DNA from: Pseudanabaena sp. ABRG5-3
GTDB lineage: Bacteria; Cyanobacteriota; Cyanobacteriia; Pseudanabaenales; Pseudanabaenaceae
DNA length: 64,000 nt
Direction of reading: 5' to 3'
Assembly (NCBI RefSeq): GCF_003967015.1
Contig: NZ_AP017560.1
Coordinates: 558,001 to 622,000, forward strand
Shown here: piece after piece, positions 45,740-54,474 of the stretch
How positions within the stretch are numbered: position 1 is the stretch's first letter
How the letters are laid out: the number at the start of each line of letters is the position of its first letter
Notes under the pieces: generated by a model
Seen by the model: the letters and a program-made list of their open reading frames with translations, nothing else
The model's database searches: none
Told to the model about the DNA's origin: nothing
Made by a program: the position numbers and the translations under genes

Positions 45740-46952
45740 TTGTAGTTACCTTCGATAAACTTAGCTTTCTGCTCAAAAAAGGACGTTCCCAGAACAGGGT
45801 AAGCAATGTTGCAATCACAATTGCTAAACCCATAGTAAAGACTGTAAAAACTATTTGCCATTGTGGATCATCATGGGGATCTGGGGTTAGTGGCTCAGGG
45901 AAACGTGCATGGAATAATTTGGCAGCAATAAACTGATGCCAGATATATAGGTTATAAGAAATCAAGGAGAAAAATGCTAAAAAGCGATTATTCAAAATCT
46001 TTTGTATCCAAGGATTGGCAAAATGTCCACCGATCGCGGCAAACATCAAAGCTATCCCTATAAATAATCGATTACGGGCTTGCCACAGGATCATGCCATT
46101 GGGCAAACTTGCCACAGTGCCAACATCTTTGATGAGAGCTACAAAACTAGCTAAACCTAAAAGCATAATCATCGAAAAAATTGGCATGTAACGGTCTATA
46201 TGTTGCAGATTGCGGAGCCAAACCAAAATATAGGCAGTCAACATTCCCACCGCAAATAAATCTAAAAATGCAGGCATCTGGCTTAGATATGGGGTCAACA
46301 TTCCACTACTTTGTTGTGCTGCCATAATGTACTGACGATAGGCGATCGCAAATCCCGTCATCAAGAAAGTAATCAGTAGTGGTCGGGTACGGAAAAACTT
46401 TGCCAGTACAGGAAAGATCAGATAAAACTGCACCTCCACTGCCAAAGACCAAAATACGCCATTAATCGAGTAATGGGTTTCAGGGAAAAAGTTATGGATA
46501 AAGAGAAAGTGGTTAATTAAATGCCAAGACAATTGCTCTTTAGGAAATTCCCACTCAAATAAAACCAGAATTAATAGGATTGCCAACAAATAGGAAGGCA
46601 ATATTTTTAAGGCGCGTTTACGCAAATAATCTTGCCATGAAGCTAGTGGATACTGCTCAAAGCAATGGCGAGCATGGGGATAAAAGAGACAAAATCCACT
46701 GATAAAGAAGAAAGTTTCAACGCCAAGAAATCCAAAGCGGGCGATAAAGTTTATATATACGGGACTATTCAATACCGTTGTAAAGTCCAGCCAAGATAAT
46801 TGCCAAACATGAAAGATAAATACTAATAGAATGGCAATTCCCCTTAAACCATCCATTACACCAACATGAGATTTCTCAATATGATCTTCTAACCCCAAGC
46901 CCCTATTAAATATATTTTTTGAGAGAAATAGAAACCTTTGTAATGTGATCAT
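45732..46952 (-). CDS. Acyltransferase family 3 (OafA/YrhL-like) membrane protein
   Basis: This 406-residue protein has about ten hydrophobic helices. It carries the family markers MDGLRGIAILLVFIFHV near residue 33, FFISGFCLFYP, and WSLAVEVQFYLIFP near 170. Such enzymes O-acetylate or otherwise acylate exported glycans. It overlaps the TVP38-like gene, so the two are likely coexpressed. It is probably a decorating enzyme for the local surface polysaccharide. Confidence 0.9.
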   Translation of the reverse strand: MITLQRFLFLSKNIFNRGLGLEDHIEKSHVGVMDGLRGIAILLVFIFHVWQLSWLDFTTVLNSPVYINFIARFGFLGVETFFFISGFCLFYPHARHCFEQYPLASWQDYLRKRALKILPSYLLAILLILVLFEWEFPKEQLSWHLINHFLFIHNFFPETHYSINGVFWSLAVEVQFYLIFPVLAKFFRTRPLLITFLMTGFAIAYRQYIMAAQQSSGMLTPYLSQMPAFLDLFAVGMLTAYILVWLRNLQHIDRYMPIFSMIMLLGLASFVALIKDVGTVASLPNGMILWQARNRLFIGIALMFAAIGGHFANPWIQKILNNRFLAFFSLISYNLYIWHQFIAAKLFHARFPEPLTPDPHDDPQWQIVFTVFTMGLAIVIATLLTLFWERPFLSRKLSLSKVTTSE

Positions 46953-46991
46953 TATTTAAATTCTTATTACGTTTCTAATTACATTTTCAGT

Positions 46992-47882
46992 TCACTCAAC
47001 TTTGCGAAGAATAACAAATATACTTCCAGTGTCAGCATACCAATTCAGATTACCCAAACCAAACAATTTAACAATCAGGCTAAGTAATCTTGCCAGATTA
47101 TAAAACCCATAATGCTCTAGTCTATCGACAATAAAGGGAATATTTGAGTATTGACCAGATTTTTTCATTACTTCTACCCTTAGCCCATGATCTTGAGCCA
47201 ACCGTTTTAATGTTGAAGGAGAAAAGTAATATAAGTGTTCCACAGGCTTAAACTGAAACCATCGTCTTCTAAAAACTCGATATTGGAGACTCTCGATATT
47301 AGGTGTGGAAATTGCAAGAATACCTTGATCCGAAAGTAAACTACTAATTTTTGCGAAATCTTTCTGTAACTCAGGTAAATGTTCAATTACATCAAACATC
47401 GTAATCAGATCGTATTGATGTACGGCAGTGAAATACTCTAGAGGTTCATTACTGATTGTATATCCCTTCTGAATAAGCAAATCATACATACGATGCTCCA
47501 GTTCTATCCCCTCAACCTGCCACTGATGTTCTTGTAAAACATCAAGAAAATATCCTGCGGCACAACCGATATCTAGTGCAATTCCTTTGTTTATGCAGTA
47601 TGGAGCAAGATCTCTATACCACTTCTCAAAGGTTTTAATTCTTAAATTGGCAATGCTTTCATAGTCATTATATCCATCTTGATTACGATGAAAATATTCA
47701 TGGCGATAAACATCAAAGAGATAGTTATTACTAATTCTAGGATTAACAAATGACATGCTACATGTAGAGCATCTCACAATATCAAATCCCTGTATTGAAT
47801 ATAGCTTTTTATAATTTGCTCCACCACATATAGGACATGGATATTTATGGAGTTTAAACTTAGGAATATCAAGTTTAGACAT
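46992..47882 (-). CDS. Class I SAM-dependent methyltransferase with N-terminal zinc-ribbon-like knuckles
   Basis: This 296-residue protein has four cysteines, Cys16, Cys19, Cys38 and Cys41 (CPICGG and CSTCSMSF), forming a zinc-ribbon-like head. A Rossmann methyltransferase domain follows, with motif I ALDIGCAAGYFLDVL near residue 105 and the acidic YDLITMFDVIEHLPE motif. This architecture is common among sugar or glycan methyltransferases of bacterial polysaccharide clusters. It lies 31 bases after the zinc-ribbon GT-C gene on the same strand. Confidence 0.85.
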   Translation of the reverse strand: MSKLDIPKFKLHKYPCPICGGANYKKLYSIQGFDIVRCSTCSMSFVNPRISNNYLFDVYRHEYFHRNQDGYNDYESIANLRIKTFEKWYRDLAPYCINKGIALDIGCAAGYFLDVLQEHQWQVEGIELEHRMYDLLIQKGYTISNEPLEYFTAVHQYDLITMFDVIEHLPELQKDFAKISSLLSDQGILAISTPNIESLQYRVFRRRWFQFKPVEHLYYFSPSTLKRLAQDHGLRVEVMKKSGQYSNIPFIVDRLEHYGFYNLARLLSLIVKLFGLGNLNWYADTGSIFVILRKVE

Positions 47883-47913
47883 AAGAAGTTTTATAGCACT
47901 TCAAACCTTAAAA

Positions 47914-49332
47914 TTAAGCGGCAAATAGTTTAGGATTTAGGAATAGAACTGCACCAAACATATTGAACCAAAGAGAAATTAAGATACAGGTGAGTGGAAG
48001 TACACGAGTAGGGTCAACCTTAGATTTCAGTAATAGAAAAGAAGCAAATGGAAAGAAATCTAAAAAGTAGCGATAGCCAAATTGTTGCCAACCAGTTGAA
48101 CAATGTGTAAATACAGGTATAGCAATGATTGCCATACATAACCAAGCAAAATGCTTCCAAGAATCGCCTCTGTTTTTATCTCTCAGAACATATATAAATA
48201 AAGGACTAATTGCCAAAATGCCATTACCCATATCATCAATCTTGAAAAAAGGAAATTGAGTAACTAGTTTGGGGATAGCGATAATGCCGTGGTATATGTT
48301 GGGAAAAATATAGATTAAATTCCGAAACCCATATTTTTGAATATTTTCTTGAAAAAAGTCTGCATAGAGAAGCTCTTCATACTTAATCGAAAATGGACTA
48401 CCAAAACGTACCCAGTTCCACCAAGCTACAAACATAATAAACATAACTGCTGGAATACATAAAGCAGCCAATGCTTTAAGATTTCCCGCATAACGACGAC
48501 ACCAAGCTTTAAGAATAAAGGCTGGGAAAATTACTGCTAAATGAAACCGCCCAATTGAAGCGATCGCTAGTAAAGTAATGGCAAATATATCTTGTTTTAA
48601 ACTCTTAGAATTATAAAAAGTTAACCAAGCTAATGATAGGAACAAACAGCTACCGAGGACAGCATTAAACCAAGATGAGGCAATGACTGTACAGGGTAAC
48701 AGCATCGTCCCCATTGCTAAAAAGATAAATAATAGACTACGTTGACCAATTTTTTGATCTGCGGCAAATTTCTCCACATATATAAATTGAATGATAATAA
48801 GAATAAAATAGAGGATTAAAGAAAATATTGTTTCTGTAATTTTGCCTTTAAAAAAATAGACAAATGGTAGAATCAGAAAACTATTTAATGGTGGAATTGC
48901 GAGAAATAATTGACCATTAAATGGGATTAAATCAAGATCCCAATTGACATCAAGATTAGCTCTACCTTGCAAAAATGCTTCAGCTTGTACATAGAACATT
49001 TCTCCACTTCTTCCATCTAAATGACCACTGATAGAATAAGAAATAATAAATGTGACTATAGTACAAAAAATAATTATGCTAGCTGCATAGCTAAGCTTAT
49101 AGCTGATTATCAGAGATTTTAAAATGTGATTTGTTCTACACAGTTCAATAAATGCTCGATGCAATAAACTTTTATTTTTAAATCTTTGAAAATTAATTTC
49201 AGGTAAGTAAAGCTTTTTGTTAGTTCTATCTATCCAAATATTGTTGCAAATTTTACAACTATACTTTTTCTCCCCGTTAGTAGTTTCACCATGTTTATTA
49301 AGCTGTGTACTATTACATAAAGGACATTGCAT
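47914..49332 (-). CDS. Membrane glycosyltransferase-like protein fused to an N-terminal zinc ribbon
   Basis: In this 472-residue protein, Cys3, Cys6, Cys26 and Cys29 (CPLCNS and CKIC, in a KKYSCKICNNIW context) form a zinc ribbon like that found at the start of IS1-type InsA proteins. From residue about 75, ten or so hydrophobic helices follow, with the loop motifs EAFLQGRANLD and WQQFGYRYFLDFFPF. These are shared with the paralogue at 50836-52029, which lacks the ribbon. The membrane part resembles GT-C transferases, but I cannot name a characterised member. GC content is lower here than in neighbouring genes. Confidence 0.65.
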   Translation of the reverse strand: MQCPLCNSTQLNKHGETTNGEKKYSCKICNNIWIDRTNKKLYLPEINFQRFKNKSLLHRAFIELCRTNHILKSLIISYKLSYAASIIIFCTIVTFIISYSISGHLDGRSGEMFYVQAEAFLQGRANLDVNWDLDLIPFNGQLFLAIPPLNSFLILPFVYFFKGKITETIFSLILYFILIIIQFIYVEKFAADQKIGQRSLLFIFLAMGTMLLPCTVIASSWFNAVLGSCLFLSLAWLTFYNSKSLKQDIFAITLLAIASIGRFHLAVIFPAFILKAWCRRYAGNLKALAALCIPAVMFIMFVAWWNWVRFGSPFSIKYEELLYADFFQENIQKYGFRNLIYIFPNIYHGIIAIPKLVTQFPFFKIDDMGNGILAISPLFIYVLRDKNRGDSWKHFAWLCMAIIAIPVFTHCSTGWQQFGYRYFLDFFPFASFLLLKSKVDPTRVLPLTCILISLWFNMFGAVLFLNPKLFAA

Positions 49333-49500
49333 TGATGTTTTGTTTTAGATAAGTGACAGCTTAGTTTAACAAATCTTTTTTCTGTTGACATATTTTTCGA
49401 GGCTAGAGTAAATCACTAAAATTTATAATTTTTCATTCAGTATTTTCTATGTTTATGGTAAAGATATAGCTCAAAGCCCAACCTGCTATTGCTAAATAGA

Positions 49501-50847
49501 ATGAATACAAACCCCAATGAAAAAATTCGTCAGCAATTTGACTTAATGCCCTATCCTAATTTGCCTGCATCGCAAATGGGAGGTGATGGCGATCGCGGTT
49601 TGATTTTGCATTCTTTTGTGACGGCTTGGTATGCCAAAACTCAACGGGTTGGCGATCGCCAAGATTTGACAATTTTAGATATCGGTTGTGGTTCGGGAGT
49701 AACTACCTTAGCTTTAGCGATCGCAAATCCCAAGGCGCGGATTGTGGGCATCGATCTCTCAAAGGCTTCTTTAAAATTGGCAAGCGATCGCCTCACTTAT
49801 CATGGATTTCCTGATGCCGAATTTTATAATTTGCCCATCGCCGAGCTTCCGCGCTTAAAAGAAGAACAGGGAATCGAATTTGACTATATTAACTGCGAAG
49901 ACACGCTCTATTTCTTAACCGAACCAGCCGAAGGATTGCAAGCGATGCGATCGGTTCTCAAACCTGAAGGTTTATTACGGACAAATGTTCATAGTCTCTA
50001 TCAACGTGCCGATTTTTTTCGCGCCCAAACCTTTGCCAAATTGTTAGGATTTCTGGATGGAAATCCCACGGAAACAGAGTACAGGCAAATTTACGCAATT
50101 ATGGAAGCCTTAGGCGATGGAACAATGCTCAAGGCAAGTACTTGGACTCCCTCCGATAAATCTTTTGGCTTTGTATTGATGAATTACGTGATGCAGGAAG
50201 ATAAGGGCTTTACGATTCCTGATGTTTTTCAAATGTTGCGATCGGCAAATTTAGAATTTGTGAGCATGATCAATCCTGCGGACTGGCGTTGGCAAAATAT
50301 ATTTCCCAATGGAATGCCAGAGCATTTCAGTCAATTTTTAACAAAGGTTACGGCTGAGCAAAGTCTTCATGCCTTTGAACTGCTCCAACCCGTTAACCGT
50401 CTGCTGGATATTTGGTGCGGTCACTCAGGGCGATCGCCTGAATATGTAGAGATTAGTCAATGGTCGGATGAAATGTGGCATTCAGCAACGATTCATTTGC
50501 ATCCTGTTTTGCGAACCGATCAGTTTTTTCAAACTCTAGATCAAGCGATCTCCCAAATGCGTCCCGATGCTAATTTGCAAAAATTACATCGACCGAACCT
50601 TGATGCTCTCACAGTAACTCTCTGTTTGCGATTTCTTTGGCAGCGTCCCTGTAAATTCTCGGAGCTTGTCACCTATTGGTGCAGCCACAAACCTAGACTA
50701 GAAGCTTATCGGCAAGTTTCGACCATTATCGGTGGTGCTGTTGCACTAGTTGGCAAACTCAGCGATCGCCAAGCTCAAGATGAACTCAAATTTTTATTAA
50801 GTGAACTTGTTTTAGATTATCTGGTGCTGCTCGAATTACCATCCTAG
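49501..50847 (+). CDS. Class I SAM-dependent methyltransferase, two-part
   Basis: In this 448-residue protein, residues about 1-230 form a methyltransferase domain with the start IRQQFDLMPYPNLP, motif I ILDIGCGSGVTTLALA and acidic post-I residues VGIDLSKASL. The C-terminal 210 residues have a separate, unrecognised fold that includes VTYWCSHKPRLEAYRQV. The frame is open from a TTG at 49489; ATG 49501 is preferred. The 3' end overlaps the convergent GT-C-like gene by 12 bases. Confidence 0.8.
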   Translation: MNTNPNEKIRQQFDLMPYPNLPASQMGGDGDRGLILHSFVTAWYAKTQRVGDRQDLTILDIGCGSGVTTLALAIANPKARIVGIDLSKASLKLASDRLTYHGFPDAEFYNLPIAELPRLKEEQGIEFDYINCEDTLYFLTEPAEGLQAMRSVLKPEGLLRTNVHSLYQRADFFRAQTFAKLLGFLDGNPTETEYRQIYAIMEALGDGTMLKASTWTPSDKSFGFVLMNYVMQEDKGFTIPDVFQMLRSANLEFVSMINPADWRWQNIFPNGMPEHFSQFLTKVTAEQSLHAFELLQPVNRLLDIWCGHSGRSPEYVEISQWSDEMWHSATIHLHPVLRTDQFFQTLDQAISQMRPDANLQKLHRPNLDALTVTLCLRFLWQRPCKFSELVTYWCSHKPRLEAYRQVSTIIGGAVALVGKLSDRQAQDELKFLLSELVLDYLVLLELPS

Positions 50848-52029
50848 TTTGACTACCCAATAAACTCCCCAGACATTGACGATCACAGATAAAGTAATTA
50901 AGACCCATGCCAATGCCTTAGGCATTCGTTGTAGACCACTAGCGATCGCCACAAATAGAAATGGTAAATAATCAAGGGCATAGCGATAGCCAAACTGCAC
51001 CCAACCCGTTGCGGTATAGATCATCGCAGGTAGAGAGATTAAAAATGCTGATAATCCTGCTAAAACTATCAAAACATCAAACCAGTTAGCCGCAAACAGA
51101 GCAAAAAATGCAGGTGTCGTTAACCAGATATTCATCCCCTCTGGTTTTGGACGCACAAAGGGGAATTGCGGTAAGAACTCAGGCATTTCTGTAAAGATCA
51201 GCTTGATATGTCTAGGAATATAGGCTTTATTGAACAACCCATACTTCTCAATCGCAGGTGCTTGCACTGACGAATAATAGTTTTGCAGCATATAGCCTGA
51301 CTCCATCGGATCGCCAAATCTCGCCCAGTTAAACCAAGACTGGAATAAAAAAAGCGGCGCAAAACCTGCTCCAAAACTAATACCTTTTTGAATCCATTTT
51401 TCGGGACGTTCCCATACTAGCCAACCGAGGAAAAATAGCGATCCCAAAACTGTAGCCTGACGCGAGAGAAAAGCAAGCCCCATAAAGAATCCTATCAGCG
51501 CAAATCTTCGCTTCCCAAAAAATTCCACTAAGGCAAGGAGCATCCCCCACTCAGCGACCACATGGGCATAGAACCAAATTGTGCCAATAATGCTAGCGCT
51601 GTAATGCACAGTCCCAAACCCATAGAGAATGGTTAAGCCGACGCGCATAGCACCTTGCACAGTCATGCGCCCCAACAATGTCCATACTAAAAAGACATCG
51701 ACAGCCCCAAACAACATACATACGCGAATTTGTTCTGTGGCAATGCCCCAAATCGCCACAAAAGGCATAAGCAAAATCGAAGGAAGTGGTGGGTTTGGTA
51801 GATAGATCTTGTCTTTCCAGTAAATTAAATCCACATAATAGTCAGGCAAATTAAACAGATCGAGCCGCCCTTGCAAAAATCCCGATGCTTGATAAACAAA
51901 ATGCTTATACCAATCTGGATGCACAATATGGGATAAGAAATAAACTCCAAATGGAACAAAGATCCATAAAATACCCCACAGAAAAATCTGTTTAAGGCTT
52001 TGTTGCTCAGTAGAGATCGTTGTAGTCAT
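50836..52029 (-). CDS. Membrane glycosyltransferase-like protein (paralogue of 47914-49332)
   Basis: This 397-residue protein has about ten hydrophobic helices. ASGFLQGRLDLFNLP in the first large loop and VQFGYRYALDYLPF near the C-terminus align with the corresponding motifs of the zinc-ribbon protein at 47914-49332. This suggests a common GT-C-like fold and a duplicated role in glycan transfer. The ribbon is absent here. It overlaps the convergent methyltransferase gene by 12 bases at the 3' ends. Confidence 0.7.
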   Translation of the reverse strand: MTTTISTEQQSLKQIFLWGILWIFVPFGVYFLSHIVHPDWYKHFVYQASGFLQGRLDLFNLPDYYVDLIYWKDKIYLPNPPLPSILLMPFVAIWGIATEQIRVCMLFGAVDVFLVWTLLGRMTVQGAMRVGLTILYGFGTVHYSASIIGTIWFYAHVVAEWGMLLALVEFFGKRRFALIGFFMGLAFLSRQATVLGSLFFLGWLVWERPEKWIQKGISFGAGFAPLFLFQSWFNWARFGDPMESGYMLQNYYSSVQAPAIEKYGLFNKAYIPRHIKLIFTEMPEFLPQFPFVRPKPEGMNIWLTTPAFFALFAANWFDVLIVLAGLSAFLISLPAMIYTATGWVQFGYRYALDYLPFLFVAIASGLQRMPKALAWVLITLSVIVNVWGVYWVVKLGW

Positions 52030-52072
52030 ATTGGCAAGTTGAGCGCGATGAAAGGTAATAACTTGTAGATGG

Positions 52073-52123
52073 GCTTCGACTTCGCTCAGCCCTCGGTGTA
52101 AGTTAGCTGAGCGAAGTCGAAGC
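52073..52123. repeat. Inverted repeat containing the GAGCGAAGTCGAA motif
   Basis: GCTTCGACTTCGCTCAGC (52073-52090) is exactly complementary to 52106-52123, with a 15-base loop. The same 14-base motif TGAGCGAAGTCGAA recurs singly at 62672-62685, so it is a dispersed repeat. It lies upstream of the GT-C-like gene. Confidence 0.8.
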
Positions 52124-52230
52124 TGTAGTTTTTATTTGAATTATCTATAAATGTCAATAATTAGCAAAAAATTTTACGTTAGCCCCATTGCCAAGCAATG
52201 TGCCTAACGCATTTACAAAATTGTGCCAGT

Positions 52231-52839
52231 TTACAGAAAATCCGTTGGTTTGGGGGTGTAAAAAATTGCTCTGATCGCAAAGCCGATCGCGAGACTGCTA
52301 CTTGTAAGGATGCCCAAAATAATGAAATTTTTAATATTGCTTAATTCGAGATACTGAATTTGCTTACCAATCAGGGTGATCGTCGCAGCGAGTAACCCGA
52401 TCGCGACACTAGCAATCCAACTCGATGGAATTTGAAATAGGGAAATGGTAAAGGCGATCGCGAGGGCAAAGGTAACTATGGTCGAGAGAATTTCAATAAT
52501 CGAAAGTTTTTTGTCAGGCTCAGCACTATAGCCCACATCTGCAAAACCTAACCAGTACATTACTAGACATACGCCCAAGGTGATCAGGCTAGGAGTCAGA
52601 CCAGCTTGCCAATAGACAATTATTAATGAAGCGATCGCGGCAAGTAGCCCACCCAGACTTTGCGGTATGGCAAAGATCCCCGCAACAGCTAAACCCAATA
52701 ATAAACTTGCGATCGGGTAATTATGATCAGTGATTAATGTACTGATGTAACTACCTAAATATCCATAGGCGATCGCTATAGTTATGAAAGAGAGCAATAA
52801 TCTTAGCCCAACTTCAACTCTCCCAATTTTGAGTGCCAT
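52231..52839 (-). CDS. Hypothetical membrane protein
   Basis: This 202-residue protein has six likely membrane helices (for example LLLSFITIAIAYGYLGSYIS, ASLLLGLAVAGIFAIPQSLG, FIILGILTSSSLAIGFAIRA) and short loops. No motif is recognised. It lies 60 bp downstream of another small membrane-protein gene on the same strand, so the two may be cotranscribed. No function can be assigned. Confidence 0.65.
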   Translation of the reverse strand: MALKIGRVEVGLRLLLSFITIAIAYGYLGSYISTLITDHNYPIASLLLGLAVAGIFAIPQSLGGLLAAIASLIIVYWQAGLTPSLITLGVCLVMYWLGFADVGYSAEPDKKLSIIEILSTIVTFALAIAFTISLFQIPSSWIASVAIGLLAATITLIGKQIQYLELSNIKNFIILGILTSSSLAIGFAIRAIFYTPKPTDFL

Positions 52840-52899
52840 ACAATGCCACCAGTTTTTAATTTATGCCAGCGTCAAACATCAAGGTTACAAAAAATTGTC

Positions 52900-53397
52900 T
52901 TAATCTTCTCCAAAGACCTTGGTATATCCGATATATCCTATCAAGAGAACAACGCCTAAGACTATCAAGAATACATTGAAAGGAATATATGAGAAAAAAT
53001 AGAAATGAATTCGATTAGAAATCCATGAAAAGAAAATGAAAGCCAAGGACATCAACATTAAACCCTGAATAAACTTAAAGGCAGGAATTTTGTTGAGGGG
53101 TAAGCGCTTCTTCGCAAGAATAATTGAGCTAATTACATGGTATGGGGCAGATAATAATAGGAGGATATCGGCTTCTTTGCCTATTCTTCCCCATCCTCCT
53201 GTGTTACTGGCATAGGCGATATAACCAGCAAAGACCATAGCGGCAAAGGCGGAAAGACTCAAATTTACGCTTAATACAAAAGGTTCTTCTTTAGTACCTG
53301 GAATGAGTACACAAATGTAATAAGCGATCCAAGGAGTCAAAATCATTAACAGAAGAACGGGCAACTTATAAAGTGTTAGAAGGCTTTCTATAGTCAT
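52900..53397 (-). CDS. Hypothetical membrane protein
   Basis: This 165-residue protein has four or five hydrophobic helices (LPVLLLMILTPWIAYYICV, LSLSAFAAMVFAGYIAYA, FIQGLMLMSLAFIFFSWIS, VFLIVLGVVLLIGYIGY). There is a short charged loop with KKRLPLNKIP. No family was recognised. It precedes the membrane-protein gene at 52231 on the same strand. Confidence 0.65.
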   Translation of the reverse strand: MTIESLLTLYKLPVLLLMILTPWIAYYICVLIPGTKEEPFVLSVNLSLSAFAAMVFAGYIAYASNTGGWGRIGKEADILLLLSAPYHVISSIILAKKRLPLNKIPAFKFIQGLMLMSLAFIFFSWISNRIHFYFFSYIPFNVFLIVLGVVLLIGYIGYTKVFGED

Positions 53398-53765
53398 AAC
53401 AATTGCTCTTAATTTCAGAAACTCCTCTAAAACAATTATTTAAATTAATGACATCTCATGATGGATTATGCGATCGCTTACCCATCCTGCATTTAATTTC
53501 AACAAATTATAGCAATCCTAAATTGTTTGTGGAAGCGCATCCCTTCAGGGTGCGCTTCCACAAACCCTAAAATCTACAAAGGATTTAGGACTGCTATAGC
53601 AATACAAGGTTGCTTAGAATAAAAAAACTGGGGCGCACGCTTAGCGTGCGCCCCAGTTTTTTCTCTGGTTTTAAGTGGATGTGTTGCGGACTTCGCCTGC
53701 GCCACAGCCACTTGCGTAAGTTCTAAAAGTTTTAAGTTGGATTTTGCTGTAAGTAAAACAAACCG
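53398..53765. other. Intergenic region carrying two abutting TATAGC elements
   Basis: No gene is seen in the 368 bases between cupS and the small membrane-protein gene. Most of the right two thirds is two repeat elements (53508-53598 and 53595-53770). The first 110 bases hold the promoter region of the 52900-53397 gene; no clear motif is seen. Confidence 0.65.
53508..53598. repeat. MITE-like element with TATAGCAATCCTAAA ends
   Basis: TATAGCAATCCTAAAT at the left is inverted at the right as ATTTAGGACTGCTATA, with one mismatch and a short internal stem around TGGAAGCGCA. It is 91 bases long. Its last four bases TATA are also the first bases of the next element. Confidence 0.82.
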
Positions 53766-53770
53766 CTATA
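53595..53770. repeat. MITE-like element with TATAGC ends, overlapping the cupS stop
   Basis: The left end TATAGCAATACAAGG and right end AACCGCTATA are inverted termini. A perfect hairpin (53622-53662, 19-base arms, triloop TTA flanked by GC) lies near the left. The right end contains the TAG stop of the fasciclin gene (53768-53766). A short direct repeat GTTTTAAGTGG/GTTTTAAGTTGG is also inside. Confidence 0.7.
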
Positions 53771-54215
53771 CGCCGACTTTGCCCGACTCCATAATTGGAT
53801 AAAACCAATGGGGGCGCATCAGCATAACTGTATCAATTACATGAATAACACCATTATCTGCCTCAATATCCGCAGCAATCACCGTAGCGTTATTTGCTTC
53901 AAAACCTTCCTCTGAAATATCTAGATCAATTTGAGAACCTTCAAGGGAAGTGAGAGATTTAATGCCGATTAAGTCTTCTTTTTTATATCTACCTGCAACT
54001 ACATGGTAGGTCAGAATACGTGCTAATTGAGGGATATTTTGAACTAGGGTGGTAATTGTGCCAGCGGGGAGTTTTGCAAAAGCCGCATCATTGGGAGCAA
54101 ATACTGTAAAAGGTCCTGGACTTTGTAATGCTTCTACTAAACTTGCTGCCGATACTGCGGTGACAAGGGTAGAGAAACCTTCATTATTAACAGCGATATC
54201 AACGATTGTAGTCAT
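53766..54215 (-). CDS. cupS: Fasciclin-domain protein, probable CupS of the CO2-uptake NDH-1 complex
   Basis: This 149-residue protein consists of one fasciclin domain: the start [18 protein letters not shown]1 motif [17 protein letters not shown], the [10 protein letters not shown] strand and H2 motif [15 protein letters not shown]. There is no signal peptide, in contrast with secreted fasciclin proteins. CupS in Synechocystis is a fasciclin-like subunit encoded after ndhF3-ndhD3-cupA. The position here is the same, which supports the call. The gap to cupA (259 bp) is large and filled with repeats. The C-terminal extension [14 protein letters not shown] runs into a TATAGC repeat end that provides the stop codon. 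Confidence 0.75.
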   Translation of the reverse strand: MTTIVDIAVNNEGFSTLVTAVSAASLVEALQSPGPFTVFAPNDAAFAKLPAGTITTLVQNIPQLARILTYHVVAGRYKKEDLIGIKSLTSLEGSQIDLDISEEGFEANNATVIAADIEADNGVIHVIDTVMLMRPHWFYPIMESGKVGV

Positions 54216-54288
54216 AGTTAGTTCCTGAGGTTTAATTGCTTACAGCACTTTTCGAGAAAAACTGAACCAAGAAATTTTTTAAAACTGA

Positions 54289-54424
54289 GAGCGTGTTTGA
54301 GAAGTATCTTATTTAGCATAAATTTCTGCTACCTCCCTTAATCCCCCCTTTGAAAGGGGGGAAACTTGAATTATCCCCCTTTCAAGGGGGAGTTAGAGGG
54401 GGTAAAAACTTCTCAAACATGCTC
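54289..54424. repeat. Inverted-repeat element between cupA and cupS
   Basis: The outer inverted repeats GAGCGTGTTTGAGAAGT and ACTTCTCAAACATGCTC differ at one base. Inside are two G/C blocks, CCCCCCTTTGAAAGGGGGG and CCCCCTTTCAAGGGGG, a type common in cyanobacterial gaps. At 136 bases, with no coding capacity, it could partly uncouple cupS from the upstream operon. Confidence 0.82.
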
Positions 54425-54440
54425 TGATGCGAAGCATCAG
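54424..54440. repeat. Short hairpin with GC-GAA-GC loop
   Basis: CTGATGC-GAA-GCATCAG directly abuts the larger element. It begins 34 bases past the cupA stop on the minus strand, so it could stabilise or end the cupA transcript. Confidence 0.75.
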
Positions 54441-54474
54441 GTTTAAAAAATTCTTGTGGTTTGCCTGAGTGTAA

